Part shown: in pieces, positions 35,121-43,911 of the stretch
How positions within the stretch are numbered: position 1 is the first letter of the stretch
Layout: the number at the start of each line of letters is the position of its first letter
NCBI RefSeq assembly: GCF_017873955.1
Contig: NZ_JAGGKS010000010.1
Span: forward strand, 1-64,000
Source: Sedimentibacter acidaminivorans
GTDB lineage: Bacteria > Bacillota > Clostridia > Tissierellales > Sedimentibacteraceae
Length of the DNA: 64,000 bases
Reading direction: 5' to 3'
Notes under the pieces: generated by a model
Database searches by the model: none
What the model was told of the DNA's origin: nothing
The model's input: only the letters and a program-made list of their open reading frames with translations
Position numbers and translations under genes: made by a program

Positions 35121-35765
35121 ATGAGTTTGTATAAATCAATACATAAGTATGGGCGAGATGAAATAATAATAAATAAATCAAGATTTATATGTTCAGTACT
35201 ACCTATAAGCAGTGAAGAAGAAGCAATAGACTTTATTGAAAAAATCAAAAAAGAGTTTAAAGAGGCTACTCATAATGTTTATGCATATGTAATTGGGCAA
35301 AATAGCAATGTACAAAGGTTCACAGATGATGGTGAACCTTCTGGTACAGCAGGCATGCCAGTATTAAATGTTATAAATCAAGAAAATCTAAAAAATGTAG
35401 TAGTTGTAGTCACAAGGTACTTTGGAGGAGTATTGCTTGGTGCTGGAGGACTTGCAAGGGCATATTCTAAAAGTGCCAAGACAGGTTTGGAAAAAGGTTT
35501 AATTGTTGATAAAAGTTTATATCATGAAATAAGCGCTACAATTGAATACACAATGCTTGGTAAAATCGAAAATGAGCTAACTAAAAACAACTTCATAATA
35601 AAGGATAAAAAATACGGTGAAAACGTTGATATATTAGTACTAGTAAGAGATGAAGAAATAGAAAGATTAAATAATTTATTTAATGAAGTTACAAGTGGTA
35701 AAGCACAGCTAATTATTGGACAATCATCATATTATTCAATTAAAGATGAAAAAATAGTTGAATGA
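35121..35765 (+). CDS. IMPACT/YigZ family protein
   Basis: 214 residues. The N-terminal IMPACT domain (1-115) carries the signature NVYAYVIG, DDGEPSGTAGMPVL and VVTRYFGGVLLGAGGLARAY. The C-terminal ~80 residues match the DUF1949 domain. The family may bind ribosomes or nucleic acids; the molecular role is not settled. Spacing of two bases from hflX implies coupling. Confidence 0.9.
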   Translation: MSLYKSIHKYGRDEIIINKSRFICSVLPISSEEEAIDFIEKIKKEFKEATHNVYAYVIGQNSNVQRFTDDGEPSGTAGMPVLNVINQENLKNVVVVVTRYFGGVLLGAGGLARAYSKSAKTGLEKGLIVDKSLYHEISATIEYTMLGKIENELTKNNFIIKDKKYGENVDILVLVRDEEIERLNNLFNEVTSGKAQLIIGQSSYYSIKDEKIVE

Positions 35766-35844
35766 TTTTTTCTAATATGTTAAAATATCTCGTTAATGTA
35801 GGTTTGCAAAATAAATATAAGATAAGTGTTAGGAGGATATATAT

Positions 35845-36591
35845 ATGTCAGGACATTCAAAATGGTCTAATATGAAGCATAGAAAAGGAAAGCAAGATGC
35901 TAAAAAAGGTAAAATATTTACAAAATTAGCTAGGGCTATTACAGTAGCCACAAGAGAAGGTGGAGCAGATGCCGACTATAACTCTGCATTGGCAACTGCA
36001 ATAGAAAAAGCAAAAGCTGAAAATATGCCAAATGATAATATCGATAGAGCAATAAAGGCTGGATTAGGAGCTGCATCTGGTCAGAATTTTGAAACTATAA
36101 CTTACGAAGGATATGGTCCATGTGGCACTGCCTTCATGGTACAATGTTTAACAGATAACAAAAACAGAACAGCAGCAGACGTTAGACATTATTTTTCAAA
36201 ATATAATGGAAATCTTGGAACAACAGGTTGCGTAGGTTATCTATTTGATAGAAAAGGAATAATATCTATAGAAATGAATGACAATATAGACGAAGAAACA
36301 ATTATGATGGCTGCATTAGATTTGGGAGCAGAAGATTTCGAAGTAGAAGAAGATACTTATGAAATAACAACTAGTCCAGAAGATTTTATAAGCGTACTTA
36401 AAGATTTAAAAGCCGCTGGTTATGAAAACTTAAAGGGCGATGTAATGTTCATTCCACAAACAACTGTAAAAGTTGAAGGGGAAGAAAATCTAAAAATGCT
36501 AGAGAAACTTATAGATGCATTAGAGGACAATGACGACGTACAAGAAATCTACCACAACTGGGATGAACCAGAAGAAGAGGAAGAAGAATAG
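35845..36591 (+). CDS. YebC/PmpR family translational/transcriptional regulator
   Basis: 248 residues. It opens with MSGHSKWSNMKHRKGKQDAKKG, the diagnostic N terminus of the YebC/TACO1 family, and ends in an acidic EEEEEE-type tail. Members relieve ribosome stalling at proline stretches or act as regulators. AGGAGG lies before the ATG. It is the last housekeeping gene before the accessory region. Confidence 0.94.
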   Translation: MSGHSKWSNMKHRKGKQDAKKGKIFTKLARAITVATREGGADADYNSALATAIEKAKAENMPNDNIDRAIKAGLGAASGQNFETITYEGYGPCGTAFMVQCLTDNKNRTAADVRHYFSKYNGNLGTTGCVGYLFDRKGIISIEMNDNIDEETIMMAALDLGAEDFEVEEDTYEITTSPEDFISVLKDLKAAGYENLKGDVMFIPQTTVKVEGEENLKMLEKLIDALEDNDDVQEIYHNWDEPEEEEEE

Positions 36592-36808
36592 TCATAAGCA
36601 AGTAACGGTAATGGTTACAGCCAACTACGGTTTTTAGGAAAATTGAGTTTTTGTGATGGATAATGACATACAATGAAAAATAATATGTATGTATAATGCC
36701 CTCAAATTATGATATTCCTAAACAATCTTAATATCTTGAATGATGATAAACACCTTAAATTTTGTTATGTATATTTGTAAAATACTAATAATTTTGGAGG
36801 TGTTTTTT

Positions 36809-37705
36809 ATGTATTTAGAATTTGAAGATTTTTTATTTAATTGTGAGTCAAAAGGATTATCACCAAAAACAATAAAAAGTTATAGGAATAATACTTTGTT
36901 GTTCTTGAAGTATGCAGAGAAAGAATTAGGTATTAATAAGGTGAAGGATATTCAAGCATTGCATGTAAAAAAGTATTTTAAATACAAAGGTGATAATAAT
37001 TGTACCAATGTTTATATTAATTCAATTCATAAGGTATTGAGAGCATTTTTTCAATATTGTCAAGATGAAAGTTATATAATAAATAATCCAATTGAAAAGT
37101 TGAAGTTTTCTAAGGCTGAAATAAAAATTATTGATATATTCAATGATAGTGAAGTTAGAAAATTATTAATGGTTTATGATTTTTCTAATTATCTTAATGC
37201 AAGAAATAAAGCAATTTTATCAATGCAATTTGATACAGGAATAAGAACAACTGAAACAATAGAAATACTTAATGATGATTTACAAGGAGATAGAATACTA
37301 ATACATGGGAAAGGGAGCAAAGAAAGATATGTGCCTATGTCAATTGAATTAACAAAAGTACTAAAGAGATACGAGCGAATAAAAAAAATATACTTTAATA
37401 ATAAGGATATACCAAATAATTACTTTTTAAGTAGAACTGGTAGACCTCTTACTGTTGAGGCAATAGAGAGAATATACGTTAAAGGCGGAGAATTTGCAAA
37501 AGTAAGAAAAAAAATCAGATGTAGTCCTCATACTGCCAGACATTACTATGCAGTTAAGATGCTTGAAAACAATGATATTTATACAGTTTCAAAACTTCTA
37601 GGTCATTCGAAAGTAAAGATTACTCAAATTTATCTTTCTTCATTAACTAATGAGAAGATTATTGAGCAAGGACAAGTAACAAGTCCATTAAGTGTTTTGA
37701 AATAG
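36809..37705 (+). CDS. Tyrosine recombinase / integrase
   Basis: 298 residues from the ATG behind GGAGGTG; the frame extends upstream without a ribosome site. The N-terminal SAM-like core-binding domain (1-90) has KGLSPKTIKSYRNNTLLFLKY. The catalytic domain keeps R146 (TGIRTTE), a Lys in GKGSKER, H241-x-x-R244 (HTARH), H266 (GHS) and nucleophile Y275, so it should be active. It resembles XerC/D-like integrases of mobile elements. It is followed by a helicase remnant and other decayed genes, so it marks an integrated element. The exact target is unknown. Confidence 0.88.
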   Translation: MYLEFEDFLFNCESKGLSPKTIKSYRNNTLLFLKYAEKELGINKVKDIQALHVKKYFKYKGDNNCTNVYINSIHKVLRAFFQYCQDESYIINNPIEKLKFSKAEIKIIDIFNDSEVRKLLMVYDFSNYLNARNKAILSMQFDTGIRTTETIEILNDDLQGDRILIHGKGSKERYVPMSIELTKVLKRYERIKKIYFNNKDIPNNYFLSRTGRPLTVEAIERIYVKGGEFAKVRKKIRCSPHTARHYYAVKMLENNDIYTVSKLLGHSKVKITQIYLSSLTNEKIIEQGQVTSPLSVLK

Positions 37706-37886
37706 TAGGGCTAAAAGTATCTATCGTTTATATACGCTATAAATAGTAAAATACAGATGTATTCAACTATATAAAACAGTACAATACTGTTCAAAGCATC
37801 TAGTTTGCTTATTTGGTAAAAATTAGTAGATTTCAGAATGCGTTAGTGCTATTATAATACGAATTATTATATTGGGGGGTATAACC

Positions 37887-38813
37887 ATGAATAAAAAACA
37901 GAGAATAATATCTTTGACTATTGGAATAGGTCTTCTTTACGGTAGGAATGATATAGTTGCTATTACATCATCTAAAGAAAAAAGAGATGGTATAGTTGAC
38001 CTCAAAAGGATTGAGAGAGAGGATGAAACTTATGAAACCATAATTAAAGAAAATAAACTTCCTAATGATGTGAATATTTTACTGACAACAACAAAACTTC
38101 GTGAGGGTGTAAATATTGAAGATTACAGAATTAAGGAATGTATATCAGGTTGCCATAGTTCAGTGGATATTAGGCAATTTGCAGGAAGGGTTAGGGCAGG
38201 AATTGAAACACTTTATATTGTTGATGATAAGAAACAAAATAGAAACAATATAAATAGGTTTGAATTGGATGCTTCAAGTAAACTGATAGAAAAATTTGAC
38301 GAAGTTATAGTTCAGTATACAAAATGGGGATTCGGTATAAATAAAAAACCTTATGCAATGTTTGAAGATTGTAAAAGATTTTATGAAATGATGGAAAAAA
38401 GATTTAGCTTAATTAAGTTTGACAGATACAATAATAAATTTGAAATTTACAATCAACGTATTATTGGTTGTGAAAAAGAGGAAAAAGATTTAGATAGTTT
38501 TAATACCAATACATGTTTATACTTAGGTAGTGTCTTTGGTGAGGGAATTAACATTATACTGAATGGAAAGAAGTTATATGATAATGGAATTAAAGAAAAA
38601 GGTAGACTACTTTTACAAGACTATATAGGTAAACCATTAAATTCGGAAGAAATGAATATATTACTTAAAGAACTAACTCAAATAGGATTAAGGGGTACTA
38701 AAAATCAAGTTTACAAAAGTTTTGGTGCAGTTGTTACTTATCTTGGATATAAATTAGAATCGTATGGTAACAAAAATAATGGATTGAAAATTATTAACAT
38801 AAAGGTAAAATAA
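37887..38813 (+). pseudogene. C-terminal remnant of a DEAD/DEAH-type (SF2) helicase
   Basis: 308 residues with GGGGGG upstream of ATG. The segment at about residues 60-105 contains the SF2 motifs V and VI: LLTTTKLREGVNI, then SVDIRQFAGRVRAG. Nothing upstream supplies motifs I, Ia, II or III, so ATP binding is missing. The first 25 residues look like a junk start. The rest (110-308) resembles the C-terminal region of long clostridial helicases. It is most likely a truncated gene in a decaying element, though a shortened product could still be made. Confidence 0.65.
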
Positions 38814-39439
38814 GTAAAAATAGTAATATATAAGGAAATTTATATTTGCGGAAATTTCACCTTAAATTGATATATAGTTTGCGATGATTTATATTTAACT
38901 TCATGATGTTCGCGTAGTGAACATCATGATAACAGGGGTGTGGGGGCGTTAGCACCCCACAATATAAGTAACAGAGAATACATTTGTACATAATTCTCTG
39001 TTATATTTATACGAATTACGAAAAACTTATTTAAAATGTTAGTTATTAAAGAGATTGAATATAATAAAAATTAGACTTGCAAAACATCAATCGTTAGGTT
39101 ATCGCATAAAACCTTTATGTTTTGACTTTATAATTAGGTCAAGATAGATTTAAGACAAAGTTTATTTTATCATTATTTAATCGTTTTAATTTTGGTAGAA
39201 ATTTGGATATTTTTGCTGTATAATTAATTCGTAATAGTAGTAAAGTACGAACTTTACATTAATTAAACTGTGTAATATTTATTGCTTGAAAACTCTTTTA
39301 ATATGGAATACATATTGTAATATCAAAGGATATACTCTGCATTTTATATTATTAATTTAGTTACATAATGATAATATTTGAATATATTGATATGTATAAC
39401 AAAAATTTTAATATATAGAAATAAGGAGGCGTTTTAAAA
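38814..39439. other. 626-base gene-free, AT-rich stretch with three strong hairpins at its start
   Basis: After the hairpin cluster at 38901-39003 the remaining 430 bases are very AT-rich with no open frame of note and no RNA I recognise. A ribosome site AAGGAGG at 39423-39429 belongs to the next gene. Confidence 0.6.
38901..39003. repeat. Cluster of three hairpins
   Basis: Hairpin 1: TCATGATGTTC (38901-38911) with GAACATCATGA (38919-38929), perfect 11 bp. Hairpin 2: TGTGGGG (38939-38945) with CCCCACA (38955-38961), plus an inner GC pair step. Hairpin 3: TAACAGAGAAT (38969-38979) with ATTCTCTGTTA (38993-39003), perfect 11 bp. Hairpin 2 is the most GC-rich spot for kilobases. The third may be a terminator. 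The trio might be an end or transfer-origin relic of the mobile element. Confidence 0.7.
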
Positions 39440-39901
39440 TTGTACAATTGGAATTTTCCATACTTAAAATACAATTATGTAAACACATGTAATGCTTTAC
39501 CTGAAACAGATAGTATAATTCAGCCAGGATTTTTAGATGTCATAGTATTTAATGAACATATGGTACCAATGGAAAATGCTGTAGTAACAATATTAATATT
39601 AGATAGGTTTACTGGGGAAGCTCCAATTCAATTTGGATTGACAGATGCAGAAGGTAAGTCACCCCACTTTTCAGTGCCAACAACATATGTCATAAGCAAT
39701 CTGACAGGACAGAATATAAATTTTACAACCTATAATGTAAGGGTAGAATATGTAGGATATTACTCAGCACAGACAAATAATGTACGCTTTTATCCAGGAA
39801 TAACAACTATATTAACTTATCCTATGAATCCTATACCAATAAAAATACCTGGGGTAAACCTTGAACAAATAGTTAATCTGCCAAAACCTAAGTTTGATTA
39901 G
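39440..39901 (+). CDS. Beta-sandwich (carboxypeptidase regulatory-like) protein
   Basis: 153 residues with a TTG start and AAGGAGG ten bases upstream. After about 30 residues, GFLDVIVFNEHMVPMENAVVTI and the later GLTDAEGKSPHF resemble a carboxypeptidase-D regulatory-like / Cna-B-like fold, used as a structural or adhesion module. There is no signal peptide and no transmembrane helix. It ends Pro-rich. It stands in the accessory region but has its own terminator, and the GH18 gene lies some 850 bases downstream; both could be spore-surface proteins, which is an inference. Confidence 0.6.
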   Translation: MYNWNFPYLKYNYVNTCNALPETDSIIQPGFLDVIVFNEHMVPMENAVVTILILDRFTGEAPIQFGLTDAEGKSPHFSVPTTYVISNLTGQNINFTTYNVRVEYVGYYSAQTNNVRFYPGITTILTYPMNPIPIKIPGVNLEQIVNLPKPKFD

Positions 39902-39935
39902 TACTGTATATAAAAATTCACATTTTAGTCAACTA

Positions 39936-39976
39936 TAGCAGTTATAAAATTAATAATGTATATAACTGCTAATTTT
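39936..39976 (+). terminator. Terminator after the beta-sandwich gene
   Basis: TAGCAGTTATA (39936-39946) pairs perfectly with TATAACTGCTA (39961-39971), followed by ATTTTT. Confidence 0.85.
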
Positions 39977-39992
39977 TGTTTTGTAAAGTAAA

Positions 39993-40241
39993 TTGCAACG
40001 CAAAATTTTACTGATGCGACGCAATATTCATATTTTACGAACTAAATATAGTGTTGACCTTATGAGTATATATCTTAAACCATTATCGGATAATGGCAGT
40101 CAAGATGAATATAATGTAGTAATTTTATGTCCGAACCATCATAGAATGATGCACTATGCTGATGTTAAAATATTTGAACGTGAAGAAAGTAAAAGAAAAC
40201 TTATAGTTAATAATATTGAAAAATACATAATTTATAAATAA
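39993..40241 (+). pseudogene. Decayed HNH endonuclease fragment
   Basis: An 82-codon frame without a ribosome site. The part LKPLSDNGSQDEYNVVILCPNHHRMMHYADV is a recognisable HNH nuclease end (last H pair and zinc-type Cys), but the first catalytic His block is lost: IYLKPL stands where HHIxPL is expected. The N-terminal half of the enzyme is absent. A remnant of a mobile-element or restriction-type nuclease. Confidence 0.65.
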
Positions 40242-40371
40242 ATACAGTTAAAAAGAAGGTACTTATTTTAACCCAAAAAGGAGACTTGTTAGATATAAAG
40301 TTTGGAGAAATCAAAGCGAAAAGAGTGATAGCATGTAAACCATTAAAAAGCAAGAAATTTAAGGATTAACA

Positions 40372-40555
40372 GAGGAATTTATAGGGTGTGCAGAGGTTAG
40401 AGGACTGTCGGAATGAACTATAAAGAGTTATAGGCATACAGAATAATATGAAAAGAGATAAAGGAATAAACAATACAGTAACATTGAACTCATATCTCAG
40501 GAATATCAGTCAAATCATTAAATATGGCATTAGTAAAAGGAATATGAATAAGTAC
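40372..40555 (+). pseudogene. Remnant of a second phage-type integrase (N-terminal domain)
   Basis: Translation from 40372 gives EEFIGCAEVRGLSE, stop, TIKSYRHTE, which matches the core-binding opening of tyrosine recombinases (RGLSxxTIKSYR). Further stops follow, and a shift of frame at 40463 restores INNTVTLNSYLRNISQIIKYG, the usual continuation. Two in-frame stops and one frameshift prove decay; no catalytic domain is left. Confidence 0.65.
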
Positions 40556-40568
40556 TGCCGACTACGGG

Positions 40569-40625
40569 ATACCTCCAAAAATTTAAATTGCGGTGTTTGC
40601 ACTTGAAATTTTGGAGGTATTTTTA
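40569..40625. terminator. Long-loop inverted repeat with T tail
   Basis: ATACCTCCAAAAATTT (40569-40584) pairs with AAATTTTGGAGGTAT (40606-40620) with one bulged A; TTTTAT follows. It closes the decayed region upstream of the GH18 gene and could terminate the vanished integrase or be an element end. Confidence 0.65.
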
Positions 40626-40756
40626 TACAATTAAAAGAATTGTTATCAGTATTGTTGTTAACTAATTCTTTATAACCACTGTGCAGAACATTTATTAGTT
40701 TTATCACTTTATAAAAAATGTCACATATACTGTAACCAGGAGGTGAAGGTATATAA

Positions 40757-41758
40757 ATGTTTAATATTAGAGCTTCACAATATGGTCCAATAATAGTAAA
40801 TGGATATGCATATCCTTTTATTAACCAGTGGGTTTTTCAACAATGGACTAATAATTTAACTTATGCGTCATCTTTTAGTTATGGATTTACACAAAATGGT
40901 GATTTAATACCGTTATTTGATGAAAGTTTAATTTTAAATGCATACAGAAATGGCGTAGCTCCTTTAATGGTAATAACGCCTTTAGATGAAGAAGGAAAAT
41001 TTAGCAATGAACTTGCAAGCATAGTTTTAAATAATGTTGCAGCAAGAAATAGATTAATAAATAATATTTATAATACTGTCTTAAGAAAAGATTATTATGG
41101 TGTGGATTTTGATTTTGAATTTCTATTTCCTGATGATGCTGATGAGTATGTTCTATTAGTATCACAGATGAGAGAAAGGCTTAATGAAATTGGAGCTGTA
41201 ACATTGGTTGCGTTAGCACCTAAAACTTATACTGAGCAACCAGGACTTCTTTATGAGGGGCATGACTATAAAGGACTAGGAGAGGCAGCTGATTTAGCAC
41301 TACTAATGACATATGAGTGGGGGTATACTTATGGACCTCCTATGGCTGTGGCACCTATAAACAACGTTAGAAAAGTCTTAGAATATGGCATAACTCAAAT
41401 TCCACCTGAAAAAATTTTAATGGGTATACCGAATTATGGGTATGACTGGACTTTGCCTTATGTTCAAGGTCAATCTGTTGCAGAAAATCTTTCTATCCCT
41501 GAAGCAATTGCCAGAGCAGACGGTGTTGGAGCTCAAATTCAATACGATGAAATAGCTCAAACACCATTCTATGAGTATATTGATGCTCAAGGGCGTCAGC
41601 ATGTTGTTTGGTTTGAAGATGAAAGAAGTTTGAGGGCTAAACTTGAACTTGTAAACGAATATGGTCTAGCTGGAGTTAGCTTTTGGACAGTTATGGATCC
41701 ATTTCCTGCTGCTTCAGTGTTATTGAACCAAATGTTTAATGTGGTAAAAGTAATTTAA
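40757..41758 (+). CDS. GH18-family glycoside hydrolase (spore-lysin type, without LysM)
   Basis: 333 residues, ATG with AGGAGGTGAAGG upstream. The TIM-barrel GH18 signature YYGVDFDFEF is present with D117, D119 and the catalytic acid E121. Further blocks ALAPKTY, LMTYEWGY and GIPNYGYDW match the SleL/YaaH subfamily that cuts spore cortex peptidoglycan. SleL proteins usually carry N-terminal LysM domains; here the barrel starts at once, so binding to the cortex must come from elsewhere. No signal peptide, as is common for spore-packaged enzymes made in the mother cell. The role in germination is inferred from the family. Confidence 0.85.
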   Translation: MFNIRASQYGPIIVNGYAYPFINQWVFQQWTNNLTYASSFSYGFTQNGDLIPLFDESLILNAYRNGVAPLMVITPLDEEGKFSNELASIVLNNVAARNRLINNIYNTVLRKDYYGVDFDFEFLFPDDADEYVLLVSQMRERLNEIGAVTLVALAPKTYTEQPGLLYEGHDYKGLGEAADLALLMTYEWGYTYGPPMAVAPINNVRKVLEYGITQIPPEKILMGIPNYGYDWTLPYVQGQSVAENLSIPEAIARADGVGAQIQYDEIAQTPFYEYIDAQGRQHVVWFEDERSLRAKLELVNEYGLAGVSFWTVMDPFPAASVLLNQMFNVVKVI

Positions 41759-41809
41759 TCTAAGTATTAAACCTCTCAACCTATATAAAGTGTTTAGAGG
41801 TTTACACTA

Positions 41810-41846
41810 AAAAAGCTGCTTTATATGATTTATAAAGCAGCTTTTA
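41810..41846 (+). terminator. Terminator after the GH18 gene
   Basis: AAAAAGCTGCTTTATA pairs with TATAAAGCAGCTTTT around a short loop and ends in T. A smaller AAACCTCT/AGAGGTTT hairpin lies just before it. Confidence 0.8.
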
Positions 41847-41954
41847 ATCTACAGTCTGAAATTTCAATTGTTTATGAAATTGCTGTAATTTTGAGTATCG
41901 ATAATACAATTGCAATTATGTTCGACAAAATATTACAATGCACTGTGATTTGTT

Positions 41955-42602
41955 TTAGTCTAAAAAATATCCAATTGAATTAAAGATATCAGCTAACCCT
42001 TCTTTATTTAGAACCTTGATTTCTTTATAATGTTGTGAAATCAAATTTTTCCCTACAAAAATGTTTAATAACCTAGTGACGGAGACTCTATTCATACCAG
42101 TTACTGATGCAATTTGTTCATGTGTATATTGAATTACACTTCCTTCACTAATACAGTTGGAATACAGAAAATAAGCCAATTTTTCATCATTCTTCAAAAA
42201 TCGAGAACAGCATATATAATCAGATAACATTGTTACTTTTGTAATAAAAAAGCCCATAAGGTTTTGAAGTGATATTTTATTTTTCACGCATTTTTCTAAC
42301 AAAATATTAGCATTAATTGAATAAAGAACCACATCTGTAAGAGAATCAACGTTAACTTTACGTATTAGGATATTTGCTATTGCTTCAATTCCGATTAGAT
42401 GGTTTTCGCTGATGTAAAAAAGAGTTATTTCATTACCATATTTATTTAGGCAATATGCTCTGACACGACCCTTCGAAATAAAATATATTTTATTTACATC
42501 ATCACCTTTTTGAAAGATTATTTCTTTTGGAGAGTATGTATGAGCATGTCCATATAATTTAAATATTTCAGCAACTTTTAATTCTATATTTTCTGTTTTC
42601 AC
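41955..42602 (-). CDS. Crp/Fnr-family transcriptional regulator
   Basis: 215 residues from a GTG preceded by AGGGGTGA; the frame extends nine codons upstream without a ribosome site. A cyclic-nucleotide-binding-like barrel (about 15-115) with IFQKGDDVNKIYFISKGRVR is followed by a winged-helix HTH (about 155-205) with THEQIASVTGMNRVSVTRLL. No Fnr-type N-terminal Cys cluster is seen, so oxygen sensing by an iron-sulfur centre is unlikely. It is divergent from the dehydrogenase operon, with a CRP-type palindrome between them, and probably controls it and itself. Confidence 0.85.
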   Translation of the reverse strand: MKTENIELKVAEIFKLYGHAHTYSPKEIIFQKGDDVNKIYFISKGRVRAYCLNKYGNEITLFYISENHLIGIEAIANILIRKVNVDSLTDVVLYSINANILLEKCVKNKISLQNLMGFFITKVTMLSDYICCSRFLKNDEKLAYFLYSNCISEGSVIQYTHEQIASVTGMNRVSVTRLLNIFVGKNLISQHYKEIKVLNKEGLADIFNSIGYFLD

Positions 42603-42660
42603 AAAAATCACCCCTATAATTAAAGTCATAATATGTTAGAAAAAATCCAGTTAATATTTT

Positions 42661-42686
42661 TAAAATGTAACTAATGCTACATTTTA
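42661..42686. promoter_or_regulatory. CRP/FNR-type operator candidate
   Basis: A perfect inverted repeat TAAAATGTA (42661-42669) and TACATTTTA (42678-42686). Its core GTA-N8-TAC and half-site TGTAA have the spacing used by CRP/FNR-family regulators. It lies about 60 bases before the regulator start and 245 bases before the E1alpha start. Confidence 0.55.
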
Positions 42687-42719
42687 TTTTGTCTTTGTGA
42701 ATTATTATTATATCATAAA

Positions 42720-42817
42720 GCAAGCCAGATAACGGCTTGCATCACAACGATTCAATAAATACATCAAGACAAAGACTTATGTCTTTGTTTCATTAATTGT
42801 ATTTATTATATCATAAA
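42720..42817. repeat. Hairpins and short direct repeats in the regulator-dehydrogenase gap
   Basis: GCAAGCC/GGCTTGC (42720-42740) and ACAAAGAC/GTCTTTGT (42769-42788) are perfect hairpins. GTCTTTGT (42691-42698, 42781-42788) and the 15-mer TTATTATATCATAAA (42705-42719, 42803-42817) each occur twice in the same order, about 90-98 bases apart, as if part of the region had been duplicated. Control sites of the operon probably lie here. Confidence 0.6.
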
Positions 42818-42929
42818 AACATAACGTTTGCATGTTTTTTCTAAGTTTCTAAAAAATTATTATGAATGTAAAATTATATGGTGTTTAAATTTTTTGCCTT
42901 TAAGAAAAATTATACAAGGAGGAATGTAT

Positions 42930-43895
42930 ATGGCTTATTCAAAGAATTTTTTAATTGATATTTATGAAGAATTAGTTGAATTAAGATTATTTGAGGAAAA
43001 ATTGGTGGAGATTTATAATTTAGGAAAAGTTCCGGGACATATTCATAGTGGAGTAGGTGAAGAGGCTACGTATGTAGGAACCCTTGCAACAAGAAAAGAT
43101 GGAGATTATTATAAGATTACTCATAGACCTGTTGGGGCTTCAGCTATTATAGGAGTGCCTTTAAATACAATATTCTCTGAAATTATGGGTAAAAGAGATG
43201 GTAATTCAGGTGGAAGAGGTGGAGTAAATCACGTATCTTTACTGAGTAAAGGAATGCTGGGCTTTTCTGGAACATTAGCCTGTGATATTGCAGTAGGCGT
43301 AGGCGCAGGATTAACAATCAAGAAAAAAGGTACAGACAATATAGTTTACGTGTATTACGGTGACGGAACATCAAGCAGAGGTCCTGTTCATGAAGCAATG
43401 AATCTTGCTGCTGTATGGCAACTTCCGGTTCTTTTTATATGTGAGAACAATCAGTTTGCGATTTCAACACATGCAACAGAAGGCATATCAGTAGAAAATC
43501 CTGGAGCTGATAGAGCTGCCGGATATGGTATGCCTTCAAAGATAGTTGATGGCACAGATGTTTTATCAGTTTATGAAGGAGCTAAAGAACTTACAGATTA
43601 CATAAGAAGTGGAAAAGGACCTGCTATATTAGAAGCAAAATCATATCGATGGAGAGGTCATTTTGAAGGTGATCAGGCGCGATACCGTGATGCAGGGGTT
43701 ACCGAGGAATGGAAGAGAAAAGATTGTGTTGAAAAGATGAAAAAATATATTTGCGAAAGCAAGGTTGCGACACAAGAAGAAATAAATGCAATATGTAAAA
43801 AAATAAATGACGATCTTGATAAAGCAATTAAATTTGCAGATGAAAGCCAGTCTATAACTGTGGAAGAAATATATGAATACATGTATGTTAAATAA
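42930..43895 (+). CDS. 2-oxoacid dehydrogenase E1 alpha subunit (acetoin dehydrogenase type)
   Basis: 321 residues from the second ATG after AAGGAGG (the first is too close). The thiamine diphosphate motif GDGTSSRGPVHEAMN ending in ENNQFAIS is intact, and the C-terminal block RGHFEGD is typical for acetoin-type E1 alpha. With the E1 beta subunit it decarboxylates a 2-oxo substrate (acetoin or pyruvate) and passes the acyl group to lipoyl-E2. Acetoin and pyruvate enzymes cannot be separated firmly by eye; the small size favours acetoin or branched types. Confidence 0.85.
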   Translation: MAYSKNFLIDIYEELVELRLFEEKLVEIYNLGKVPGHIHSGVGEEATYVGTLATRKDGDYYKITHRPVGASAIIGVPLNTIFSEIMGKRDGNSGGRGGVNHVSLLSKGMLGFSGTLACDIAVGVGAGLTIKKKGTDNIVYVYYGDGTSSRGPVHEAMNLAAVWQLPVLFICENNQFAISTHATEGISVENPGADRAAGYGMPSKIVDGTDVLSVYEGAKELTDYIRSGKGPAILEAKSYRWRGHFEGDQARYRDAGVTEEWKRKDCVEKMKKYICESKVATQEEINAICKKINDDLDKAIKFADESQSITVEEIYEYMYVK

Positions 43896-43911
43896 TTAGG
43901 AGGAGTAAAAG

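Noticed and set aside
37887-38813. Intact new defence helicase
   Set aside because: The frame lacks helicase motifs I to III and begins in mid-domain, so a truncated relic is the better reading.
40510-40707. 65-codon minus-strand frame
   Set aside because: It crosses the decayed integrase and the inverted repeat and has no ribosome site or protein-like pattern.
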